A stretch of 64,000 bases of DNA from Tritrichomonas musculus (taxonomy: Eukaryota; Parabasalia; Tritrichomonadida; Tritrichomonadidae). This document shows positions 10,454 to 19,810 of this stretch, piece by piece. Location: assembly GCA_039105265.1 (NCBI GenBank), contig JAPFFF010000009.1:868001-932000 (forward strand), in the 5' to 3' direction. The number at the start of each line of letters is the position of its first letter. Within the stretch, counting starts at the first letter, position 1. The notes beneath the pieces were generated by a model, which saw nothing but the letters and a program-made list of their open reading frames with translations, made no database searches and was not told the origin of the DNA. Position numbers and translations under genes: made by a program.

Positions 10454-12220
10454 ATGACCGAAAACATACCAAAATGCTTACAAGTTTTAAAAAACCGACA
10501 AATGCAAAAAAAAGAAGCTAGGCTAAGGCAGCAAAATAATATTCAAGCACCACATAATTTTTCTCAACAACAAAAAAATTCAAAAAATTTCGACAATGAA
10601 AACTTTAATCAATATCAACAACAAACTGGCAATTATGATACAATTGAAAAAAAGGAAAGAAAACCATTAGAAACTTTAAGTAACGTTAATCTTCAATATC
10701 GAAACAAACAACAAAACCAATCCACAGAAAAAATTTATAACCAACCAAAGCAAATAGTTCAAGAACAATCAATTCAACAAAGAAGAGCATATCAGAATCA
10801 AGCTCAATATTCACCTCCAAACGAAGATTTTGATGACAATTATTATAATAATTTTTCTAATGATGCTTCTAATTCGAATTTAGATGACTCACCAATCCAA
10901 AATTCGTCATATAATCCATCTTCTCCCCAAACAAAAAATAATCAACTTCAAGCATATAACCCTCCTCCTTCATCACCACCAGAGTATTACAATAAGCCAA
11001 GGAATTCATCATCAAATCAATCTCGTCAACAATCACAAAATTATTCAAATAAACAAAATCTTAATGAACAACAATATTTCGATGCTCAGGAATATAAATT
11101 ATTGATAGAAAGAAATAAAACATTAGAAAAACAAATTGAGATTCTTCAGTTAAATCAAAAATCTTTTTCCGAGATGAATAATCAATCCTCTCAGTTGGAG
11201 GATGCTTTAAATAGAATCTCAGATCTTGAGCAAATGCTTTCTGCAAAAGAAAAAAAGTTTCAAATTGCAACTGATGCCATAGCTCAATTTCAATCGGAAA
11301 TTAATGAGCTTACTGCTAAATATAAGCAACAAGGAAAAGAGCTTCTTCAGGCACAGAAGAAGATTAAAGATTTGGAATTGACTAATGAAAAGTTAGTGAA
11401 TCAAATTCAAGATTCTCAATTTTATAATAAGTTTTATGATGATGATGCCTATGGCCAAGCTCTTGATTCTAATCCATTGCCTAATCAAAATAAATATCTT
11501 TCTAATCAAAAAGAATATATTGATGAAGATAGGCTTGAAGCCAAAAGGCAGTTCTCTCGTTTTCCAGATGAAAATATTAATGGCACTACAAAGATGAGTT
11601 TATTAAACCAAAGAGGAAGATATGATGATGATCCTTATGAAGATCGTCAAATTAATCGTTTTAATGACTATGATCAACAAAATTCTAAATTTAATTCCAC
11701 ATATAATGAACTCAATAGAAACTATGATTTTAATCAAAGTTACCAACCTGAATCACAAATGAATCGTTATGGGCAACCAAGATCATCTATAGATAATGAT
11801 TATGATAATCGTAATTCATTTAACAAACCTTCTCGAATTAATCAAGAATCAGCTTTATTATCGCAGAATCCATCAACAAAGCCATTAAGCCAAAATAAAG
11901 AAACGTCATTCAACAAACCCTCAGCTGTTCATCCTGCAATGAAAGATAATCTTTTCTTTGGTGATGATCAACCCGAAAAGAAAGATAATTATGATATTAT
12001 TGTCCAAGAGCTTAGAGATGATGAAATACAACATGATTTTGAATCTTTCACAAGAGAAAAAGAGGAAAAAGAAAGAATATTAAGCAAAGCTCCTGAAAAG
12101 GGAATAAGTCTATCCAAAAGTCGACGAATGAAAGAACAACTTGAGAATGAAATCGATGCTCTTTCTAGAAAAATTGGCATATTGAAAAGAGAAATGAAAC
12201 AGAGAGGCCTTTATTGTTAA
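10454..12220 (+). CDS. Gln/Asn-rich coiled-coil protein, function unknown
   Basis: 588 residues. The N-terminus carries a basic helical piece (KNRQMQKKEARLRQQ). About residues 40-200 are Gln/Asn/Ser/Tyr-rich and disordered. A coiled coil runs from about 208 to 318 (LLIERNKTLEKQIEILQ onward). A second Asn/Tyr/Arg-rich stretch follows, and the last ~60 residues form another coiled coil ending KREMKQRGLYC. No enzyme motif or membrane segment is present; a cytoskeletal or basal-body role is a guess. The ATG lies only 50 bases beyond the MULE target duplication, so at most about 50 bases of the original 5' flank remain directly attached and the promoter may have been altered. Confidence 0.72.
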   Translation: MTENIPKCLQVLKNRQMQKKEARLRQQNNIQAPHNFSQQQKNSKNFDNENFNQYQQQTGNYDTIEKKERKPLETLSNVNLQYRNKQQNQSTEKIYNQPKQIVQEQSIQQRRAYQNQAQYSPPNEDFDDNYYNNFSNDASNSNLDDSPIQNSSYNPSSPQTKNNQLQAYNPPPSSPPEYYNKPRNSSSNQSRQQSQNYSNKQNLNEQQYFDAQEYKLLIERNKTLEKQIEILQLNQKSFSEMNNQSSQLEDALNRISDLEQMLSAKEKKFQIATDAIAQFQSEINELTAKYKQQGKELLQAQKKIKDLELTNEKLVNQIQDSQFYNKFYDDDAYGQALDSNPLPNQNKYLSNQKEYIDEDRLEAKRQFSRFPDENINGTTKMSLLNQRGRYDDDPYEDRQINRFNDYDQQNSKFNSTYNELNRNYDFNQSYQPESQMNRYGQPRSSIDNDYDNRNSFNKPSRINQESALLSQNPSTKPLSQNKETSFNKPSAVHPAMKDNLFFGDDQPEKKDNYDIIVQELRDDEIQHDFESFTREKEEKERILSKAPEKGISLSKSRRMKEQLENEIDALSRKIGILKREMKQRGLYC

Positions 12221-12559
12221 TTGATGTTATTATGGTTATTAATTCTTATTATTTAATATATTTTATATTATTTTAGTATTAAAATTTAAGTTTCATAATA
12301 TCATCTATTATCTTCTAGTATTTTATTTATTAGTGACAATAAAAAAATATGAATGAATTTCCCATCTAATTAATATGCAAAATGCATAGAGCAGATGCAA
12401 CTAAAACATTACAATGATTTTAAAAAATGAAACAATTTATAATATAGTACAAGGTTGGCACTATTTGTAGTATTTAGAAAAACAATAATACATTAAAAAC
12501 TCCCAAATTCAAAACAAAAATGGAATATTTATAATAAATAATTTTCAAAAATTAAAAAT
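12221..12559. other. AT-rich gap between converging genes
   Basis: The gap contains only the 3' flanks of two convergent genes. I see no frame or repeat worth naming. Confidence 0.55.
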
Positions 12560-13939
12560 TTATCTAGAAGAACAAATTGATCGCAATACAGCTTTGTTGG
12601 CAACATGAGTATTCATTTCTTCATCATTATAAAGGTATCCGTACTGGAAAAGAGGTTTTAATAGTAAAATATCATCTCTACTTGATAAAAATAGGTCTCC
12701 TTTTCCTTTACAAATCTTCTGGATCAGACGATTTCTCCTCTGCTCAGAAGAATAACTCGAATTTAATTGAGATAAGTGCAATAGTTCTTTTACTTCACTA
12801 TCAATCATCTTTTTTTCAATATCTATTGAATTTTCGATTTTATCACCAAATTTAAGACCTTCCAATATGTGAGCGTATGATCCACCATGCTTACCTATTT
12901 CCTTTTGCATTTTACGAATTTCATAAGATGTAAATAAACGAGAACGAATAAGAATGTCACTTGCTGTTTCATTAATTTCACCATCTGTTGTAACTACTCG
13001 AATTGAATTCATGCTACCAAATTCTTCAACAATTGATGGATTATCATCAAATGATGGCAAAAGAGACGAATCGTGAAGTTCGATAACAATTGGTATATAA
13101 TTTGTATATTGATTTCTACGAGATAAATCTGCCCTTAAAATTTCAAATAAAGGAGAATAGCTACTGTTATTGTTTATAGGCTTATCACCAGTTGGGTGAA
13201 GTAAATTATCCCCTCCATGAATAAAAATAACAGGGCGCAAATTATTGCTATAGCTATTTAATTCTTTGAAAAATTCCCAAACAGCCCTAGTTTGATACTG
13301 ATGGAGAGCGTCTGGTTGATTATCAGAATTATTTATTGAATTGAATAATAAGTCTATTGGTTTAACTAAATTACCATATACACCTGAAAGTAATATATCA
13401 AGACCAGGAGGAATATTAAGTGACGTACCAAAAGATGAGGGTTGAACTTCTTTTAAAACATGTGAATTTATGTATGGTCTCAATTCGATTAGCCCATTTT
13501 GTATAGCAATTTTTGTGTGTTTTATTAAAGATTCAGTCGAATTGAAACTATCAAAATCAAAATTTAATACCAGTCTTCCTTCTTTTTGAATAAGGTCATT
13601 GGTTAAATTATATAATGTTCGGGACTTTCCACTTTTGTATGGACCTGTTAGAAAAACAATGTAACGAGATGGTAAAATAGAAACATATTTTTTCAAAGTT
13701 TTATTAAGTACAGGATTCCAGAAAAATGGAAAGCGTTCTTCTGAGCGGATAAAAGTACGTCTCATAAAAAGGATATAATAAAGAAAGAAAGCGATGCAGA
13801 TAAGTAGAATTGGAAAAATGTAACTTTTTCCTTTCTTGTTTGGCGGAATTGATGATTTAGGTATATCTGCAGGTACTGATGATTGTGCTGAAGTTTGAAC
13901 AGAGGGCTGAGGTGTTTCACTCATTTTATTATTATCCAA
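12560..13939 (-). CDS. membrane-anchored P-loop ATPase-like protein
   Basis: 459 residues. A Ser/Pro-rich N-terminus (1-38) precedes one membrane segment (about 41-59) and then a soluble P-loop domain. Walker A is seen as GPYKSGKS with its lysine at about residue 105. A hydrophobic strand ending in acidic residue, PVIFIHGGDN (about residue 238-247), fits Walker B. The C-terminal part is helical. The layout resembles AAA+/STAND-type ATPases of the archaeal ATPase group, anchored with the catalytic domain on one side of a membrane. Which membrane (ER or hydrogenosome) is unknown. The start is the first ATG, 16 bases from an AT-rich stretch. Confidence 0.65.
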   Translation of the reverse strand: MDNNKMSETPQPSVQTSAQSSVPADIPKSSIPPNKKGKSYIFPILLICIAFFLYYILFMRRTFIRSEERFPFFWNPVLNKTLKKYVSILPSRYIVFLTGPYKSGKSRTLYNLTNDLIQKEGRLVLNFDFDSFNSTESLIKHTKIAIQNGLIELRPYINSHVLKEVQPSSFGTSLNIPPGLDILLSGVYGNLVKPIDLLFNSINNSDNQPDALHQYQTRAVWEFFKELNSYSNNLRPVIFIHGGDNLLHPTGDKPINNNSSYSPLFEILRADLSRRNQYTNYIPIVIELHDSSLLPSFDDNPSIVEEFGSMNSIRVVTTDGEINETASDILIRSRLFTSYEIRKMQKEIGKHGGSYAHILEGLKFGDKIENSIDIEKKMIDSEVKELLHLSQLNSSYSSEQRRNRLIQKICKGKGDLFLSSRDDILLLKPLFQYGYLYNDEEMNTHVANKAVLRSICSSR

Positions 13940-15596
13940 TTACTTAATTAACTTTTTATGAAATTATTTGGCCAATATTATTTTCAAAATAATTCAATGA
14001 AAAAGTTGAAAATTTTATTTTTTTATCTCAAGTTCCTATCAATTTATGAATTCATAAATTGCCCTGATCTCGCAATTTTTACCTATCGATTAATTTAAGG
14101 TGCAATGCTAATCATGCAATCATTTTTGGACATATAAAAATCATCTTGCTTATCTTTTTTTTATATCAAATCAGATTTTTGAAAATTAATTAATAGTATA
14201 AAACATTTATTGAATTCAATTAGCATTAAATTTCTTATTTGATATGATAGAAACATTTTATTTAATAAAGATTTTCAATACTTTCGTCTAATAAAAGATT
14301 TTAAGTTTTTTTTTTTTTTCCTTTTTTTTTTTTTGTATAGTTGTCCTTTACTAAAATTAGGATGTATTAATACTAAAAGTAACAAAATTTTCCATCCGAA
14401 TTCGACTTTGGTAATCAAGAAATCTTGATTTGAATTTCTTCAGTAAAAAAAAAAAGAGTTTTGATAATTATTATTATAAATAGTTTATAAAATTAAGATA
14501 TATTATTCAAAAACATGATTTATTTTGGTTGTAACAAAGATAAAAATGCTTTTATAATTGATTATATAAACTTTTGAGTTCATTGAAATTTTGTGTTAAT
14601 ATAAATTTTTTAATAGAAAAGTTAATATTCTATCTCAATTTATCACAATTTAATAAAATAAAATATTTTACCTAAATAGAAACACTTTAATATGGTATCA
14701 TCAGTCATTTTACATTCTTAAAACATTATATAAATTGAAAAGCGATACCAATTTAGACAATTTACTTTTTAATAATTGCAACATCCAAAAAGAATTCTTA
14801 ATTGAGGAAATTAATCAATCATTCTAAATAACACTTAAAAAAATATACAAATTCTTGATATTATTTTATTTTAAAAAATATTTACCAAGATATTATGTTA
14901 TTTTTGAAAATATTAATTATTTCGACATTATAGAAAAAGTTTCTTTAGAAAAGCATTTAAAATTTAATTTAATTTAAATATAATTCGATATAATAAAAAT
15001 CTTATAAACAAATTTATTCTTTCAAATTAGCTTATATTAAAAGATTCTTGATAAAAAAAATATTTTATGGAATAAAAATTCTATTAAATATTCAATATTT
15101 CCGACCAAAAACCTTTTGAATTTATAAACATGATATATTCCCGGAGTCTAATACTCAAACAAGTTTTTTTTTTTTTTTTTTCAGCCAACATCAAATCATT
15201 GTTGAACAAATTTCGGAAATGTATGAAATGATAGAAATTGATGGACAAACACCTTTTGATATATAAAAAATATAATGGAATATACTTAATGTGCCTAGAT
15301 ATCAAATAGCTCTTTTAATAAGTATTGTATATTCTATGTAGAAAAAAAGTTTATTTTGTATTTGATTGAAAAAAATATATTCGATAAAAAAGCTTTTTTA
15401 TAACATCGTCCGTTTTATAAAAAAAAAAAAACTTTGAGGGTGATACTTCTGAATTTTTCTTTGAATTTAATGGATTATATTTTGTAAATAAATGACATGA
15501 ATTATTCAAAATGCTGATCGGTGAAAAAAAAAAAGTGAAGTAATTTTAAATATTGAATCATTATTCAGCCAAAATACATATTGAAATAAAATATCG
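13940..15596. other. AT-rich intergenic region with poly-T tracts
   Basis: A 1.66-kb gap between divergent genes. It has T-rich tracts near 14309-14335 and 15166-15181 and A-runs near 15420 and 15520. A 73-codon reverse frame at 15084-15305 is low-complexity and unconvincing. Both genes' promoters must lie near its edges. Confidence 0.55.
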
Positions 15597-15603
15597 TCAT
15601 TTT
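15597..15603 (+). promoter_or_regulatory. initiator-like element (TCATTTT) upstream of the IBD gene
   Basis: TCATTTT starts 11 bases before the ATG at 15608. In Trichomonas vaginalis the initiator TCA(Y)(T/A) sets the start site just upstream of short 5' UTRs. The match is short and AT-rich, so it could be chance. If it is real, an initiator-binding protein gene may be controlled by the element its own family recognises. Confidence 0.45.
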
Positions 15604-15607
15604 TTAT

Positions 15608-16837
15608 ATGAGCATTTATTTGCCAAATCAAGAAGAAGCAGCCAATGTCCAATGTAATACTTTTATTCAATTACTTTCACCAGCTGATAGAATTGAGTAT
15701 GATGAACTCAAGAAAAAAGTTGGTTCTCCAGAAAATAGATATAATCGAAACAAGAGAATTCAAACTTTCACCGAAATAATAGAATCAATTCGTCAATTTT
15801 GCATCAAAAATGATGATGATGACTGGAAAAGGTGTTTAGTCTGCGGAATTTGCTGGATCCCTCATTCGACTTCAACTGATTTGTCACCGTTATCTCCATC
15901 CGAGGTTGATGATTTAAATGATAATAGTTTTTATGGGTGGACAAATAACCACGATTTAGCTATAAACACAAGGCAATTGAGAGTTTTAATTGCAAAAAGT
16001 AAGTCAACAATAAATGGCGCACTTGCTAAAATGGGGTATGAATCTGTTCCCACAAAAGGAAGCGACGCTGAAGATCTGATCAGCGCTATTCCATTTTTAA
16101 ATAATCATTATACTGAAATAAGACAATGGACTATTAGAAGACGCCTTCCAAATTCGAATGCCAAGAAAAGTACAAGCAAACCCAAAGCATCTTCAAGCGT
16201 TAAGACAAAAAATAAAGAAAACCAAAAAAATATTATTTCTGAAAATGTGAGCGCCGAATTATCACCAATTGAATTACAACATTCACAAACAGTAATCTTA
16301 TCGAGTACAGAGAGTAGTTCTTCTCCAGAAACTAACTTTGATCCTAACAAATATATTGAATTACTAATGAAAAGTTATAAGCATATTAATATGGCAAGAA
16401 GCAATAGTAATAATAACAACAATAAAAATTCTAATGAAATTAATGAAAATTGTAATTCTATCACTATCAACTCATATGATGAAATTACACCTCCTTCTTT
16501 GCCAATATCTTTCTCTCCAGGAATAAATGAATTATCAACTGGAATTTACAGTCATAGCATTTCTTCAGATTCTTTATTATTCACTGGTTGCAACGATTTG
16601 CCTCCTTCATTAAATGAAGAATACAGAAATTTGGACCTTTCTCTCGAATTTCCATCTTTGCAAATAAAAGATTCATGTTTAACAGATGATTACGGTTTTA
16701 ATATGGGAATCAGTAATAATTTTGGAAGCAAACTTGACCTTAATGACTACTTTAGTATCGGAATGTTACCCACAAAGAGAGATGATGATAAAGATCTTGG
16801 GTTAAATTCGTATAGCAGATACAGTTTAGCATTGTAA
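15608..16837 (+). CDS. initiator-binding (IBD, IBP39-like) transcription factor
   Basis: 409 residues. Residues ~18-180 match what I know of the trichomonad initiator-binding domain. It starts with FIQLLSPADRIEYDELK, then a WKRCLVCGICWIP segment (about 76-88), INTRQLRVLIAKSKSTINGAL (about 119-139), and the basic WTIRRRLP at about 175. In T. vaginalis, IBP39 binds the initiator of protein-coding genes through this winged-helix domain and contacts RNA polymerase II through a C-terminal domain. Here the C-terminal ~220 residues are Ser/Asn-rich and low-complexity, so recruitment may differ. Trichomonads have many IBD paralogues; this one need not be the general factor. Confidence 0.82.
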   Translation: MSIYLPNQEEAANVQCNTFIQLLSPADRIEYDELKKKVGSPENRYNRNKRIQTFTEIIESIRQFCIKNDDDDWKRCLVCGICWIPHSTSTDLSPLSPSEVDDLNDNSFYGWTNNHDLAINTRQLRVLIAKSKSTINGALAKMGYESVPTKGSDAEDLISAIPFLNNHYTEIRQWTIRRRLPNSNAKKSTSKPKASSSVKTKNKENQKNIISENVSAELSPIELQHSQTVILSSTESSSSPETNFDPNKYIELLMKSYKHINMARSNSNNNNNKNSNEINENCNSITINSYDEITPPSLPISFSPGINELSTGIYSHSISSDSLLFTGCNDLPPSLNEEYRNLDLSLEFPSLQIKDSCLTDDYGFNMGISNNFGSKLDLNDYFSIGMLPTKRDDDKDLGLNSYSRYSLAL

Positions 16838-17421
16838 AAAATTGCTCATTTGAATGGACAATTTTTTCCAAAAAAACATTTTGTGTTAATAAGCATATAG
16901 TCATTCAATTCTTTTTTGAATGTTCTAACTCCAACTCAGATTCAACCAATCGCAGAGGATATTGCTCTATTATAGGGATATTAACTTCTCGGTTATTTTT
17001 CTGAATAATGAACAGAATATTGCTAAAAGTTTATTCTTTATTTAATCGCTAGAATTGGAATTTGTTTGTGTTAAAAAAAAAAAAAAATATCCCTTAAAAA
17101 AATCCGAAATTCACTCAAACCTGAATTTTCAGCTTAAATATTTTATTTATTTTCGCCGATTGGTTTTATTTGATGCTTCGAATAAAAAAGTTTTCTAATG
17201 TTAAATGAAATTGCTACTGATCATAATGATCAGATCATTACATTTATTAATGACAAAACGCCTATAACTATATTTGATAAATGGCGCTCACTTCTTCGTG
17301 ATTCTTAATCACCTTATTTGAGCGAGACCTTTCTATCAATAAAACAGTTTTTCCAAAATCTTTTTTTAAAAAGTTTAAAAATGTTTAGAATTATTAAACG
17401 TGCTTTATTTAATGTAATCAA
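16838..17421. other. intergenic region with a possible coding remnant
   Basis: The gap is AT-rich. A 36-residue frame at 17198-17308 (+) reads like ordinary protein (it includes FINDKTPITIFDKWRSLL) and not low-complexity sequence. It could be a leftover of a lost gene or a very small gene; I cannot assign it. Confidence 0.35.
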
Positions 17422-19023
17422 ATGAGCTCTTTTATATCCTCATTTATATCAGATGAGGTGCACCAAAATTCTGGAGCAGTTGCCGATCTGGAATTAAATA
17501 AAAATGCAAAAAATAGTGATCAAATTAAATTAAATTCTGCCGATGAAAACCAATCTTCAAAAAATAATGAAAATAACACCATTAAAAAGATTCATCATAA
17601 TATATCATCATTTTCTGAATTGAGCGATTTTTTTTCTGAACCAGCACAGGTAATCCTAAACAAAAATTCAAGCGAACCAGAAAAAAATACTCAACCAAAA
17701 CAAGTGACACAAAACAAAAGAAAGAATAATTCAAAGAAGAAACCTCAAAAAAGGCAACCAATTAAAATTGATTTTTCAAAAATTTTTGAACAAGATAATA
17801 TTGATTTTTTGGATGATTCTAAAGAAAAAAATACTGATACTATAAACAAGCACTCAAACATGCAAATTGAAAATGAAGCAATCGACGATTTCAATCCAAA
17901 TACAAAAAAAAGCGCAATTAATCAAGAAAATAATGTTGAGTTTAGTGATATATTATGTAATATAGAAAATAGAATAATTGATTATTTTAATCGCTCTGTG
18001 AATCTTATGATATCTGAATTTATTTATGATTTGAAAACCTTGTTAGGCGGAATGAATTCTACAGATTCATTGATTAAATCATTTGGAACAGATCTTAAAA
18101 AGAATATAAGACAAATTATTAATTTCAGGACTTCTCGTCAAGAATTTTTTGAGTATGAATTTATTGATTCACATTTATTATCATTTAAAAATTTATTTCT
18201 AGATGTTCACCAAAATAACCCCAATAAAATGAACAAAATTCATGAATTGATCAAAGATTGTCGGAGATCAATATTAACTGAAGCAGAAAGGATGAATTCG
18301 AAATTGACACCATCTATTGATCAACTCCATAAAGAGTTATCGGAGCTTCATCAATTTCAACAATCAACTTTACAAAGAGAAATCAAATCTGACCTCAGAC
18401 ATTCATCAATTTTACAACAATTAGCCGATCTAGAATATTCTGAAATGATGCAAAAAGCAGAATCCGATTTATTTGCATTAAGGATATCAAGATCATCTTA
18501 CTCGTTTCCTAAGCAGGTTAATGACACAGATAAAACTGATATAATGAATCACATATATAAATTTGTTAAATACTATAAGCATCTTCAAAATAATTTTTAC
18601 TATAAAGATGCCATTAAGCAATATTCTAAAATGATTACCGACACATCTGATGACTTTCAACATATTTGCTTTTTATATAATCAAAGATTAGGTGTTTCTT
18701 TTAATACTATAAAATATACACAAAATATAAGAGATTCAGCATTTATTTCCAATTTTCACAGCACCATTATAGCCGAACAATTAAATATGTCTCAAAATAA
18801 TATTACTAATCAACAGAATAGCATGGCAGATAATAATAATAATGAAAATAGAAATGTTGAAAATAATAAAGATTCAAAAGAAATAGGCCATGATAAAGTA
18901 GAGCCAAAGAAAAAAAAGAAAATATCTCATAAGAATTATGATGCTCATAAAAGTATGATTAAGTACACTGAAGATCTCAGACACCATAAAAAAAGCAAAA
19001 CTCATCATAAATATTTCAAGTAG
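17422..19023 (+). CDS. coiled-coil protein with basic tail, function unknown
   Basis: 533 residues. Residues 1-175 are Asn/Ser/Lys-rich with a basic KRKNNSKKKPQKRQ stretch near 92-105. Residues ~180-460 are predominantly helical, with coiled-coil-like charge patterning around DQLHKELSELHQFQQ (about 293-307). The tail is strongly basic (KKKKKISHKNYDAHKS and a His/Lys-rich end) and might bind nucleic acid or direct nuclear entry. No membrane segment or enzyme motif was found. The start follows AATGTAATCAA. I do not recognise the family. Confidence 0.65.
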   Translation: MSSFISSFISDEVHQNSGAVADLELNKNAKNSDQIKLNSADENQSSKNNENNTIKKIHHNISSFSELSDFFSEPAQVILNKNSSEPEKNTQPKQVTQNKRKNNSKKKPQKRQPIKIDFSKIFEQDNIDFLDDSKEKNTDTINKHSNMQIENEAIDDFNPNTKKSAINQENNVEFSDILCNIENRIIDYFNRSVNLMISEFIYDLKTLLGGMNSTDSLIKSFGTDLKKNIRQIINFRTSRQEFFEYEFIDSHLLSFKNLFLDVHQNNPNKMNKIHELIKDCRRSILTEAERMNSKLTPSIDQLHKELSELHQFQQSTLQREIKSDLRHSSILQQLADLEYSEMMQKAESDLFALRISRSSYSFPKQVNDTDKTDIMNHIYKFVKYYKHLQNNFYYKDAIKQYSKMITDTSDDFQHICFLYNQRLGVSFNTIKYTQNIRDSAFISNFHSTIIAEQLNMSQNNITNQQNSMADNNNNENRNVENNKDSKEIGHDKVEPKKKKKISHKNYDAHKSMIKYTEDLRHHKKSKTHHKYFK

Positions 19024-19398
19024 CAACTCGAAAGAACTTTAAATGCTAATTAGTACGATTTTATGAATTTTCCTCTCTTAATTTTCTTGACAGCCATATA
19101 GAGGCGCCATCATACTTGATACAATTGATATAGAAATATAATTTCCTCAAATACTCTTTAATTATAAATTCAATATAATTAAATCTGATTTGCTCAATAA
19201 CATATAAATATACTTGCTATTGCTCTTGTCAAAAATCTGCTAGCATCAATAATTCGTATAAAACAATAACAACAAATTCATAACTGATTTTTCAGCTATA
19301 TTTTAATAAAAATTCTATAATTTCCGAAGTTTTTTAAAATATATTCTCCCTAGAGCATATAACAATAAAATTGTCCTAGGAAAAATATATTTTCAAAA
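19024..19398. other. AT-rich gap
   Basis: Only the 3' flank of the preceding gene and AT-rich sequence were seen, up to the duplicated CHD fragment that starts near 19399. Confidence 0.5.
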
Positions 19399-19751
19399 AT
19401 TCAATGAATTTGTTGAATGAGAAATCAGGGAGTGAAAGTGATACTCCGTCTAATGAAGATAGTAAAATGAGTTCGAGAGAGGAACTTGAAATGATTCTCA
19501 AAAATGGTGCCTACTACACATTTAAAGATGATCCTAAAGAGATTGAGAAATTTTGTTTAGAAAATATTGACACTATTCTTGAACATCGATCACATACTAA
19601 AGTAGACTTAGTTAGTGGTGGCAATTCAAGATTTTCGAAAGTTACATTTGATGCAGGCACCGAAACGACTGATATTGACAAAGAAGAATTTTGGAATAAT
19701 TTAATTAATGAAAATGACAATTCTTTAGATAAAATTTATGCAAATTTATAA
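19399..19751 (+). pseudogene. inverted duplicate fragment of the neighbouring CHD gene
   Basis: From about 19399 to 19728 the sequence is the reverse complement of about 21740-22071, inside the CHD gene on the other strand, with only a few differences near the 5' edge. It leaves a 115-residue frame (19404-19751). About 100 of its residues equal remodeller residues ~742-843, and the last residues (DKIYANL) are unique. The copied part lies just after the helicase core and contains no enzyme motif, so a function as protein is doubtful. A transcript here would be antisense to the CHD mRNA. The near-identity suggests a recent event. Confidence 0.85.
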
Positions 19752-19810
19752 AATATAAACAAATCTTTATAAAAATTAATACAAATATATATAATAAATA
19801 ATATGGCACA

